In this document: in pieces, positions 1 through 6,400 of the stretch | Position numbering within the stretch: position 1 is the first letter of the stretch | How the letters are laid out: every line of letters begins with the position of its first letter | Position numbers and translations under genes: made by a program | Notes under the pieces: model-generated | What the model was told of the DNA's origin: nothing | Seen by the model: the letters and a program-made list of their open reading frames with translations, nothing else | Databases searched by the model: none | Source of the DNA: Candidatus Hermodarchaeota archaeon | GTDB lineage: Archaea > Asgardarchaeota > Hermodarchaeia > Hermodarchaeales > Hermodarchaeaceae | Direction of reading: 5' to 3' | Length of the DNA stretch: 9,473 nt | Assembly: GCA_016840595.1 (NCBI GenBank) | Contig: JAEOSA010000066.1 | Coordinates: forward strand, 1-9,473

Positions 1-433
1 TAATATTTCAACAAGTCTCGCCCAACGTCTTGGATCAGGAACCCATCTAGGAACAATTTCTTGGAAACAAGGTCTTAACGAACCTCTCCGTGCAAACATC
101 AAAGTCGCATTCTACCTCGTCATTATCATGTCCTTCTTACTAGCGATTGGTGCTTTTGCTGTATCCATGATTACACAATCACTAGTTCCGCGAAGTGGAT
201 TGTTGTTGGATTTGCGGCATTTTCTCATCATTGCCATGGGAACAGCACTGCTGGCAAGTGCCTTTCAAGTAACCATTACTGTCACTGTAGCATTACTCGC
301 TCACGCCCGAGGTCTCGACCCTGACAACATTACCATTCCCATAGTGGCGGCCATCGGTGATATCATCACCATCGGTTGCTTGCTTATCTCTATTACATTT
401 GCTATCACCCTCATCCCTCCATTCCTAGTATAG
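1..433 (+). CDS. MgtE/SLC41-type divalent cation transporter domain, 5'-truncated
   Basis: The frame is open from base 2 and ends at TAG 431-433, giving the last 143 residues of a gene that begins outside the window. Visible residues 1-18 carry the MgtE-like stretch NISTSLAQRLGSGTHLG. Hydrophobic helices follow at about 35-57, 68-94 and 113-142. The signature GLDPDNITIPI..AIGD (about residues 103-122) matches the conserved MgtE/SLC41 segment in which the last Asp sits in the cation pore. By family this is an inner-membrane Mg2+ (or other divalent cation) channel/transporter. The second gene of the pair starts just after the stop. Whether a cytosolic N or CBS domain precedes the visible part cannot be seen; SLC41-like archaeal forms usually lack one. 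The family call is firm, the transported ion is inferred. Confidence 0.85.
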   Translation, partial: NISTSLAQRLGSGTHLGTISWKQGLNEPLRANIKVAFYLVIIMSFLLAIGAFAVSMITQSLVPRSGLLLDLRHFLIIAMGTALLASAFQVTITVTVALLAHARGLDPDNITIPIVAAIGDIITIGCLLISITFAITLIPPFLV

Positions 434-451
434 TGTGAAAAGGTGAAACCT

Positions 452-1048
452 ATGACAGTACATACAGTCCGGAAAATCCTCATCGAGAGCCTCCCCGTCC
501 TCGGCATCGTCCTAGTTTTCGCCCTAATTGCTGGACAATTTCTTGATTATACCCTTGAGGGTCTCAAAATTATTTTTCCCCTCATTCTACTCATGGTCCC
601 TGCATTCATCGATATCACCGGTGACCTTGCGGGCGTGGTCGGTGCTCGAGTGACAAGTCACTTGTATACTGGTGAACTTGACGCAAGTTTTCGACCCTAT
701 CGCTTACTCTTTGCTAACCTTTTCGCAGTCATCTTGGTTTCTGCCACAGCCTATGCTTTCTTGGGTGTCTGTGTCATTGGCATCATTCTGTGGATATCTC
801 CCATAATTGGACCAATATTTCCTGCGTGGGGTCTTCCTTGGTTATTTCTTGCCATCATTGGAGCCGGAGTGCTTGCAACAGCCTGTACTAGTATGATTGG
901 ACTCTTCTCTGCTCGACTTGTCTACCGGTTTGGTCGAGACCCAGATAGTGTTATTCCTCCGTTGACAACAACCGTAGGCGATCTCCTGGGAATCGTATTC
1001 ATTGCTTTAGCAATCATCGGTATTGGAACTATTCTAGGTCTCATTTAG
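452..1048 (+). CDS. MgtE/SLC41-type divalent cation transporter, single-domain protein
   Basis: A 198-residue membrane protein of about five helices (13-33, 38-60, 86-117, 128-157 and 175-198). It is one MgtE integral membrane domain with no cytosolic N domain or CBS pair. The motif GRDPDSV (161-167) followed by TTTVGDLLG, whose Asp177 is the expected pore residue, parallels the end of the upstream gene. PAFIDITGDLAG near 50-61 is the usual polar stretch of helix 2. The frame could also begin at GTG 443, nine bases after the previous stop. ATG 452 is preferred because AGGTGA (441-446) then forms a ribosome binding site five bases upstream; a start at 443 would lie inside it. Close spacing implies one operon. 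In SLC41 and many archaeal homologues two such domains are fused, so the two products probably assemble into one transporter. Confidence 0.85.
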   Translation: MTVHTVRKILIESLPVLGIVLVFALIAGQFLDYTLEGLKIIFPLILLMVPAFIDITGDLAGVVGARVTSHLYTGELDASFRPYRLLFANLFAVILVSATAYAFLGVCVIGIILWISPIIGPIFPAWGLPWLFLAIIGAGVLATACTSMIGLFSARLVYRFGRDPDSVIPPLTTTVGDLLGIVFIALAIIGIGTILGLI

Positions 1049-1060
1049 ACTGAGGGTCTG

Positions 1061-1067
1061 AAAAAAA
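1061..1067 (-). terminator. T7 run after the leftward tryptophan-rich gene
   Basis: The seven A on the plus strand read as T7 on the minus strand, 54 bases past the stop of the leftward gene. A short oligo-T run is the usual archaeal termination signal. It lies inside the 72-base convergent gap. Confidence 0.4.
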
Positions 1068-1077
1068 GGAGAAGAGG

Positions 1078-1100
1078 AAGAACGTTTTGAAGTTCTTTGT
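1078..1100 (+). terminator. Hairpin with T-rich tail after the MgtE pair
   Basis: AAGAAC (1078-1083) pairs perfectly with GTTCTT (1092-1097) around an eight-base loop, and TTGTATTTCT follows. It lies 30 bases after the MgtE stop in the convergent gap. The T tail is interrupted, so termination function is only a suggestion. Confidence 0.35.
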
Positions 1101-1120
1101 ATTTCTGCCTATTTGGTTTG

Positions 1121-2359
1121 CTAAACGCTCTTCCAGCCTGGTGCGCGTTTCCAGATGTATACGTGAATCAGCATTGCCCAGAGTAGCCATAGTACCCAGT
1201 TGACTGGATTATATACTCCAGTTAGGAGGAAATCCCCTAACAGCATCGGTGAGATAAAGAAGTAAATGTAGAGACTGATGATTCCGAGTACGACCACGAT
1301 GATTGTCCGGATTAGAATGTTCACTATAGAATTGAATCGAGTTGGCCAGTTCCCGAAGTATTGAGTCCAGATGAATATGAGCAGTATAATGAACACTGCA
1401 ATCCAAGCAGAATACCCGTGCATTGCGGCAAAGCCCATTGACAACATTATACCAGAGAGTAGAGTTGGCATAATGAAGAACGCAAAGAGACCACCAAGGA
1501 GCGTGCAACCAAGTAGCGCAGCTACACCAATCCACGGTTGTTTCTTTAGGGCTTTCCATGGTTGATAATCCCAAGTCATAAGGGTCATTAATCCAAACAC
1601 GATAATCCACTGAGTAAACGCTAGCGATAAGTAGGCACCACCATTGTTAACTTCACCAGCAATGGGATCGTATGCCCAGAAGGGCCAAGCAGTCCAAATT
1701 GTCCAATCTACAGTCGTTGTAACAGGTGGGAGCGCAGTTGCGATTTGAAATGGCCAGTAGAGGATAAGCCATGCAAAGGTGGTGATGACGGCTCCTAGAA
1801 GCATGACAGTGAAGCCACGCTTAGGCTGTTCTAATTCTGTAAATGGCCAATAGATGCTTCCAGCCGCCCAAATGGATGCAAAACTGAAACCACAAGAGAG
1901 TATTGTACCAATTGCTGCAGATGAAAGGAAGAGTGCGAGATACCAGTTACCTCCGATTGAAGCGACATTCATGAGAGCATACGGGCTGAACATTGGAATC
2001 ATATACGGGCCGATGACGAACCAGAAAACAGCGATAACTACTGCGATGCCAACAATATTGAGTATTGTTCCCACTATTCCTTGTGTAACTAGGCCTTTCA
2101 TCTTAGATGATAGGTGATGTTCAAACCAGATTTGAAATACCACAATAAGGATTCCCCATCCCGCTATTGCAGAACCTAGGAATAACCACCCAGACCAGTA
2201 AAAGAGGGAAAATCGCCAGTCCATAAAGATATACCAGAACACTAGTGCAACGATGAATACAATGATGAAATTGACCAAACCTGAAACGATCCAATTCCAA
2301 CGTCGCTCTGTAATTACTGGACGCCACATCTGATTTTCTAATGGTTTTTCTTCTGTCAT
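1121..2359 (-). CDS. Tryptophan-rich polytopic membrane protein, unknown family
   Basis: I do not recognise a named family. The 412-residue product has about ten hydrophobic helices (near 23-45, 51-78, 91-117, 138-163, 182-206, 241-262, 275-299, 309-331, 341-370 and 385-403), a short charged N-terminus and no soluble domain. It has 31 Trp (7.5 percent), many at helix ends and in the loop at 211-233 (DW..W..WPFW). Helices 2-9 can be read as four helix-hairpin repeats (about 55-120, 138-206, 241-300, 313-372). Units B-D share an aromatic/Pro loop before the second helix (WPF at 171, QPW at 266, NWP at 337), and units A, C and D end in GP, MP and SP. ATG 2359 is supported by AGGTG (plus-strand 2368-2372) eight bases upstream and a TATA-like box beyond. 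It is divergent from the hydrolase/ligase cluster and convergent with the MgtE genes. A transporter or membrane scaffold is possible; nothing visible decides it. Confidence 0.85.
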   Translation of the reverse strand: MTEEKPLENQMWRPVITERRWNWIVSGLVNFIIVFIVALVFWYIFMDWRFSLFYWSGWLFLGSAIAGWGILIVVFQIWFEHHLSSKMKGLVTQGIVGTILNIVGIAVVIAVFWFVIGPYMIPMFSPYALMNVASIGGNWYLALFLSSAAIGTILSCGFSFASIWAAGSIYWPFTELEQPKRGFTVMLLGAVITTFAWLILYWPFQIATALPPVTTTVDWTIWTAWPFWAYDPIAGEVNNGGAYLSLAFTQWIIVFGLMTLMTWDYQPWKALKKQPWIGVAALLGCTLLGGLFAFFIMPTLLSGIMLSMGFAAMHGYSAWIAVFIILLIFIWTQYFGNWPTRFNSIVNILIRTIIVVVLGIISLYIYFFISPMLLGDFLLTGVYNPVNWVLWLLWAMLIHVYIWKRAPGWKSV

Positions 2360-2390
2360 TTTATCAACACCTGTTGATTTTTTGACGCGG

Positions 2391-2398
2391 CATATATC
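2391..2398 (-). promoter_or_regulatory. TATA-like box for the leftward tryptophan-rich gene
   Basis: GATATATG on the minus strand lies 32 bases before ATG 2359. That predicts a transcript start near 2370 and a leader of about ten bases holding the AGGTG site. The alternative for this strand is CTTAAATATC (2418-2409). Confidence 0.45.
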
Positions 2399-2409
2399 AT
2401 GCAGTCAAG

Positions 2410-2417
2410 ATATTTAA
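2410..2417 (+). promoter_or_regulatory. TATA-like box for the hydrolase/ligase cluster
   Basis: ATATTTAA is centred 26 bases before about 2440, the expected transcript start. This leaves a leader of about 26 bases with GAGGG (2455-2459) six bases before ATG 2466. It argues against the in-frame ATG at 2424, which would lie upstream of the predicted transcript start. Confidence 0.5.
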
Positions 2418-2465
2418 GCCTGAATGGCTGTCCCTTCTAATGCCATTTACGCAAGAGGGCGTAGC

Positions 2466-3245
2466 ATGTCAGAAGTCCAAGTAAGTGAAGATGTGACACT
2501 CAATTACGAAGAAAAAGGTGAAGGTTACCCATTACTCCTCATTCATGGATTGTTAAGTGATTTAACCAGCTGGCGATACCAGGTTGACGCATTTGCCAGA
2601 CATTATCGGACCATCATGGTCGACTTGAAAGGATTTGGCAAATCCACTAAACCTCGTAAAGAATATAGTGTGCACTCACATGCCGATGACCTCTTCGCAC
2701 TTCTGCAACATCTGAAAATCACTCAAACCCATGTTTGCGGTCTCTCAATGGGTGGTATGGTCGCCGAGGTGCTTGCAATAAAATACCCTCAAATGGTGAG
2801 GGGCCTTATTCTTGCGGATTCAGCTGCCATGATTGCTAACTACGCTGTTAGTGACCGACTAACACTACTCAGTGAACATGACATGAACTGGTTTGCAGAC
2901 TGGGGAACAAAGAAAATCTTGCGATTAGCTTCCGATGAAGCCAAGAATCATGTTCGTGAAATGATTCGACGTGTGGATCGCAATGATTACCGGCTAGCAA
3001 TTATTTCAACAGCTGGCTTTAACATAGCAAATGAACTAAAGAAAATCCAACACCCAGTGCTTATTATTCAAGGAGAAAAGGATGAAACCGTCCCCATGTG
3101 GCATGCCGAACAGCTGAAAAGCTGGATTCCCAAAACAAAATTTGTCATCATGAAAGGTGCCTCCCATATGACACCCGTCGATAATCCCGCAGAGTTTAAC
3201 ATGCTGGTCCTCGACTTCCTCAAAGAAGTCGAAACCTCCGCCTAA
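2466..3245 (+). CDS. Alpha/beta hydrolase (esterase/lactonase-like)
   Basis: A 259-residue cytosolic alpha/beta-fold hydrolase with no signal peptide. The oxyanion-hole HG is at 27-28 (LLLIHGLL). The nucleophile elbow GLSMGG places Ser94. The acid is probably Asp206 (GEKDETVP) and the base His234 (GASHMTP), so the catalytic triad is complete. Length and layout match enol-lactonase, haloperoxidase-like and general carboxylesterase members; the substrate cannot be read from sequence. The frame extends upstream to ATG 2424, but ATG 2466 is chosen because it has GAGGG six bases upstream and because 2424 would precede the predicted transcript start. The acyl-CoA ligase follows 36 bases after the stop on the same strand, so a plausible role is releasing a carboxylic acid from an ester, lactone or thioester for CoA activation. 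That link is inference. Confidence 0.88.
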   Translation: MSEVQVSEDVTLNYEEKGEGYPLLLIHGLLSDLTSWRYQVDAFARHYRTIMVDLKGFGKSTKPRKEYSVHSHADDLFALLQHLKITQTHVCGLSMGGMVAEVLAIKYPQMVRGLILADSAAMIANYAVSDRLTLLSEHDMNWFADWGTKKILRLASDEAKNHVREMIRRVDRNDYRLAIISTAGFNIANELKKIQHPVLIIQGEKDETVPMWHAEQLKSWIPKTKFVIMKGASHMTPVDNPAEFNMLVLDFLKEVETSA

Positions 3246-3281
3246 TCCCGACGGAACTCAAATCCTTTGGTGCGAAATACA

Positions 3282-4856
3282 ATGATGAACATCAATCCCC
3301 CCGAGGACTGGCAATGGATTGGTGACTGGCTTGGACGCCGCACCGCACTAACGCCTGACCATGAAGCCCTTCTCGACCCTTCCACTGAACAGCGTTATTC
3401 GTATGCTGAACTCAATGACCGAGGTAATCAACTTGCCCATCTTCTCTCCAAAAAATTCAATATCAAGAAAGGCGACCGTGTAGCTTTCTTTCTCCATAAC
3501 CGCATCGAGTGTATTGATGCCTTCTCGGCATGTGGAAAACTTGGAGCCATTCTTGTTCCTCTCAATGTCCGACTAACTCCTGTGGAACACCAAGAATACC
3601 TAGCGAACATAACACCTACTGTACTCATCTATGAAGGTGCCTTCGATAAGACGGTTAACGAATTCCGTCATAATGTACCGAGTCTCAAACACTTCTTGGC
3701 GGTGGACAAGACATCTCTCAAAGCTATCCAACCTTACAGTTCACTGCTTAACAAACAGCCCACCACATCCCCGCCTCGTCCTTCTCTCGGTTTTGAAGAC
3801 CCTTTTTTCATTCTTCCCACGGGGGGAACCACCGGTTTACCAAAAGGGGCGGTCCTCTCTCATCGACATATATTCTGGAATTCAGTCAACACTATAGTCA
3901 GTTGGGGACTCAGTCCAACTGATGTCTGTCCCATTATTTTCCCACTGTATCACACTGGGGGTTGGAATGTGCTCCTCATTCCCCTGTTCCATGTTGGAGC
4001 TCGAGTAATTCTTTGGAGGCACTTTGATGCAGTTGATACGCTTCGACGTATCGAGGAAGAACACTGCACCGTCATTATCGGCGTCCCTACGATGTATCAC
4101 ATGATGATTAATACGCCAGAATTCGCCAAAACGGATTTCAGCTCAGTTCGCTTCTGGCTGAGCGGTGGAGCCCCTTGCCCGGTTTCAATTATGGAGCCCT
4201 TTTGGAACCGTGACCAAGAATTCGCGATGGGCTACGGACTAACAGAAGTCGGACCCAACAATTTCTTTATGCCTTTTGGCGCTTCGAAAACGAAACCGAC
4301 TGCTGTGGGTCTCCCCTTCTTCCACAACAGTGTCCGAGTAGTCAATGATGAACTTGAAGACATGCTACCAGGTGAAGTGGGCGAACTGCTTCTTCGTGGT
4401 CCCCATGCCTTCAGTGGATACTGGAATAACCCACAAGCTACCCAAGACGTATTCGAACCGGATGGCTGGATTCACACTGGTGATCTAGCTCGCCAAGATT
4501 TAGATGGATTCTACTATATTGTAGGGCGGAAGAAAGAATTATTCATCTCAGGCGGAGAAAACGTCTTTCCTATCGAAATTGAACGCGTACTAGATGAACA
4601 CCCTGCTGTTGATCAAGCCGCTGTTGTAGGAATGCCAGATGAAAAGTGGGGTGAAGTAGGATGTGCCTTTATTGTTTTGAAAAAAGGGGCAAAGGTGTTG
4701 GAAAAGGATCTAGTGAAGTTCATGCAGTCCAAGCTTGCCCGTTATAAAGTTCCGAAAAGAATTGTCATCTTAGACGAGTTGCCTACGACAAGTGCAGGGA
4801 AAATCTCAAAACGTGAACTTGAAAAACAAGCCATTGTTTTTGTAAAGGAGTCTTAG
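3282..4856 (+). CDS. AMP-forming acyl-CoA synthetase (fatty-acid/aromatic-acid CoA ligase type)
   Basis: A 524-residue member of the ANL adenylating superfamily. It would activate a carboxylic acid with ATP to acyl-AMP and then to acyl-CoA in the cytosol. All core motifs are present: the phosphate loop TGGTTGLPKG at 180-189, YGLTE at 318-322, TGD at 399-401, the hinge region GRKKELFISGGENV at 415-428, and the C-terminal PTTSAGK with catalytic Lys507. Length is normal for stand-alone medium/long-chain or aryl-acid ligases; chain specificity cannot be called. The frame also allows TTG 3267 and GTG 3270. ATG 3282 (or 3285) is preferred because GGTG (3269-3272) lies nine bases upstream. Arginine is coded 22 of 24 times by CGN. 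It lies between the hydrolase and the DUF1801 gene, probably in one transcript. Confidence 0.93.
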   Translation: MMNINPPEDWQWIGDWLGRRTALTPDHEALLDPSTEQRYSYAELNDRGNQLAHLLSKKFNIKKGDRVAFFLHNRIECIDAFSACGKLGAILVPLNVRLTPVEHQEYLANITPTVLIYEGAFDKTVNEFRHNVPSLKHFLAVDKTSLKAIQPYSSLLNKQPTTSPPRPSLGFEDPFFILPTGGTTGLPKGAVLSHRHIFWNSVNTIVSWGLSPTDVCPIIFPLYHTGGWNVLLIPLFHVGARVILWRHFDAVDTLRRIEEEHCTVIIGVPTMYHMMINTPEFAKTDFSSVRFWLSGGAPCPVSIMEPFWNRDQEFAMGYGLTEVGPNNFFMPFGASKTKPTAVGLPFFHNSVRVVNDELEDMLPGEVGELLLRGPHAFSGYWNNPQATQDVFEPDGWIHTGDLARQDLDGFYYIVGRKKELFISGGENVFPIEIERVLDEHPAVDQAAVVGMPDEKWGEVGCAFIVLKKGAKVLEKDLVKFMQSKLARYKVPKRIVILDELPTTSAGKISKRELEKQAIVFVKES

Positions 4857-4866
4857 GTTATTCAAG

Positions 4867-5220
4867 ATGCGACGGGATGCCTCTTCTCCATCTGCCTATC
4901 GCGCTGATGTATCTGGAGAGTTCAGTGAAATCCTTGAGTCCATCCGTAGTCTAATCTTTGATGTTGCTTCGCAGGTGAAAGAGGGGATAAAATATGGGAT
5001 GTTGCATTATTCGATGGGTGAAGCGGAATTGGCTTCGTTAGCAGCACAGCAATACTATGTGAGTCTCTACTTGGATCCAAAAGTTGTTGATTAATATCGA
5101 CCTCAATTGAAAAAGTTAGACATTGGGAAAAGCGGTCTCAGATATCGTCGGACTGCTCAGCTTAACCTTTGGCTCTTACAAAAAATAATCAAAAATGCAG
5201 TCAAGCAAATTGAAGCTTAA
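4867..5220 (+). pseudogene. DUF1801 (YdhG-like) domain gene interrupted by one in-frame TAA
   Basis: ATG 4867 opens ten bases after the ligase stop and codes for MRRDASSPSAYRADVSGEF, helices, then EGIKYGMLHYSMG and the strand YYVSLYLDPKVVD, which fits the first two thirds of a DUF1801 domain. Codon 76 is TAA (5092-5094). The same frame then continues without gap as YRPQLKKLDIGKSGLRYRR and a helix to TAA 5218-5220, which is the expected C-terminal part (the LDIGKS..R segment). The full frame is 117 codons, a normal domain length, so a single substitution, or a sequencing error, explains the break. No frameshift is needed. DUF1801 proteins are small and soluble, sometimes linked to iron handling, but biochemically poorly defined. 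The truncated 75-residue product would lack the conserved end and is probably non-functional. Confidence 0.75.
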
Positions 5221-5271
5221 CTAACTGGGTTCGAAGGCTATAGCGGATTTAACACTTCTGAAAACACTGTT

Positions 5272-5285
5272 CCCCCCCGGGGGGG
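5272..5285. repeat. Perfect C7G7 palindrome
   Basis: Seven C are followed directly by seven G, extended by a T/A pair on each side to a 16-base palindrome. The composition is extreme for an AT-rich intergenic stretch. With no loop it is a poor hairpin; it could be a protein site or slippage-prone tract. Confidence 0.9.
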
Positions 5286-5297
5286 AGAAGAGAGGTA

Positions 5298-5410
5298 CTA
5301 GTTTCCAACTGATGGAAGTGCCAGATCTTTCGCTGCCTTCGGTGTCACTCGTTCAGCCTTTGAATCTTTCCAAGTTAATGTAAAAAGGTTCTGTTTGTAT
5401 TATCAGCCAT
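5298..5410 (-). pseudogene. Possible frameshifted small leftward gene
   Basis: On the minus strand ATG 5410 opens MADNTNRTF and then reaches a stop after a T5 run (plus-strand A 5382-5386). If that run held six T, the frame would continue as LTWKDSKAERVTPKAAK and DLALPSVGN to TAG at 5298, a 37-residue product. The residue mix looks protein-like, but the frame is short, the ribosome binding site is weak and I recognise no family. It may be chance. Confidence 0.15.
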
Positions 5411-5589
5411 TTCTCTTTTTAGTTGAATCCGCAATTAGCATTCTATGACGTGAAAAATTCTACAATACTTTTTCAAGATTTTTCGCGCCCATGTGACTTT
5501 TTTGATGAAAATTTTGTTCCTCATGCAAATGCAAAGCAGTGTTGACTCGGTGGATTTCAAAGTCTGGTAGAAGTACCTCTCTGTAACAG

Positions 5590-6066
5590 TCACTCTTCTT
5601 CGGGAGGGGGCCAGATGCCAAGAAGTTTACGTAAAAGTACAATTTGTCCGATATGATAACCGTTATGTTGGATTTCAATAAGAACACCTTTCCCAAGGGG
5701 TGCCCCTCCAAATCCTTTGATTGGACGTGTCAAATCTTCGGTCTCATTGATTTTTTTCAATTCGTTAAGATGGTTAACAAAAGACGCTACGAGTTCCTTC
5801 CATGTTTTTTTGTTCATTGTTGCATCAGGTGCTAACCAGTCCGTTCCTTTGATGGCTTCCCAATCAATATCTTCTCCATTAATAGCCTTCAAAGTAATGT
5901 CGTGCCAGAATACCATATGGTAAACATGGTCCCAAATCGAGCGGAGATTCTTCTTTGGCTGCTTCTTGGCATCCTTCGCCGTTACTCCTCGAAGGGCCTT
6001 GAGCACATCATAGTGGGCCATTTTTCCAAAGAGACCATCTGAAAAAACTTGTCGAATCCAATTCAA
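5590..6066 (-). CDS. DinB-like (DinB/YfiT superfamily) metal-binding four-helix protein
   Basis: A 158-residue soluble protein with the DinB-superfamily pattern. Helix 2 carries a histidine cluster in SIWDHVYHMVFWH (His47, His50, His55). The penultimate helix carries QHNGYHIGQI (His134, His138), followed by VLLRKLLGIWPP, the usual family ending. Together these histidines would form the divalent-metal site. Members include thiol-dependent transferases and many uncharacterised proteins; the substrate is unknown here. Length is normal. The start is TTG 6066, supported by GAGGT (plus-strand 6073-6077) six bases upstream; no ATG lies close enough to compete. A strong TATA-like box lies about 50 bases upstream. 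It is the only leftward gene in this part of the window, so it is probably transcribed alone. Confidence 0.85.
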   Translation of the reverse strand: MNWIRQVFSDGLFGKMAHYDVLKALRGVTAKDAKKQPKKNLRSIWDHVYHMVFWHDITLKAINGEDIDWEAIKGTDWLAPDATMNKKTWKELVASFVNHLNELKKINETEDLTRPIKGFGGAPLGKGVLIEIQHNGYHIGQIVLLRKLLGIWPPPEEE

Positions 6067-6115
6067 ATTATTACCTCAGATATGTGGGTTTTGTAAACTC
6101 CAAAAATCTTGGACC

Positions 6116-6123
6116 TTATATAA
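6116..6123 (-). promoter_or_regulatory. TATA box of the DinB-like gene, palindromic TTATATAA
   Basis: On the minus strand purine-rich GAAG directly precedes TTATATAA, resembling a BRE plus TATA element. A transcript start near 6093 and a leader of about 27 bases with the GAGGT site would follow. The box is a perfect palindrome, so it could also direct rightward transcription starting near 6146. Confidence 0.55.
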
Positions 6124-6145
6124 CTTCTTCAAAAAATTGTGAAAA

Positions 6146-6229
6146 ATGAATGTAGTAGATGTTGTGAAAGCTTTGGGGATCTCTGGACTGACCTTTACAT
6201 CTAATAGAAACAAGAAAGGTTGTAAGTAA
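6146..6229 (+). CDS. Possible leaderless 27-residue open frame
   Basis: ATG 6146 opens a 27-codon frame (MNVVDVVKALGISGLTF, then a basic tail) ending at TAA 6227-6229. It has no ribosome binding site, but the ATG lies 26 bases after the centre of the palindromic TTATATAA box, the spacing expected of a leaderless archaeal transcript. A T8 run at 6312-6319 could end it. No family is recognised and chance is likely. Confidence 0.15.
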   Translation: MNVVDVVKALGISGLTFTSNRNKKGCK

Positions 6230-6400
6230 TCCTGTTACATAAATGCCATACCAAATACGACAAAGAATTAGGTCTTTTCCAGAATTCTAATTAATTTAAA
6301 AATTTTGCATATTTTTTTTCAGAAAAGTCACTCTTTTAGAAGTAATGATTTTAATTTGAGGGAATTAATTATCTTAGACCTTATCTAGGATGTAATAGAA
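6230..6400. other. AT-rich leader/promoter region of the PfkB-type kinase
   Basis: Very AT-rich. ATTTAAAAA near 6294-6302 is a possible TATA element with a transcript start around 6325, but other AT-rich words nearby could serve as well. T8 at 6312-6319 could stop transcripts arriving from the left. The bases before the start are TCTAGGATG; AGGA is a weak ribosome binding site at ten bases. An ATG-TAA minimal frame at 6390-6395 lies just before the gene. Confidence 0.3.

Larger units (their letters stand above)
5221..5589. other. Non-coding stretch between the DUF1801 and DinB-like genes
   Basis: No intact gene of convincing length is seen on either strand in this 369-base convergent interval. 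It holds the C7G7 palindrome and a possible broken small leftward frame, both listed separately. The rest is AT-rich and shows no repeat array or tRNA fold. Confidence 0.6.

Noticed and set aside
1209..1610. A 133-codon frame on the minus strand inside the tryptophan-rich gene
   Set aside because: It overlaps in another frame a gene with clear helices, promoter and ribosome binding site. Its own translation is rich in Cys, His and Trp with no domain pattern.
2424..2465. In-frame upstream extension of the alpha/beta hydrolase from ATG 2424
   Set aside because: It would place translation upstream of the transcript start predicted from the TATA box and lacks a ribosome binding site, while ATG 2466 has GAGGG at good spacing.
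5226..5236. GGGTTCGAAGG resembling a tRNA T-loop
   Set aside because: The flanks do not pair as a T stem and no acceptor or anticodon arm can be drawn around it.
5503..5516. TGATGA word resembling a C box of a C/D guide RNA
   Set aside because: The base before it is not a purine and no D box follows at a suitable distance.
5460..5711. An 83-codon minus-strand frame running from the gap into the 3' end of the DinB-like gene
   Set aside because: It overlaps the well-supported DinB-like C-terminus, has no ribosome binding site and no recognisable pattern.
6390..6395. ATG-TAA start-stop element five bases before the kinase start
   Set aside because: A minimal start-stop could influence initiation, but two adjacent codons are expected by chance in such AT-rich sequence and nothing else supports it.
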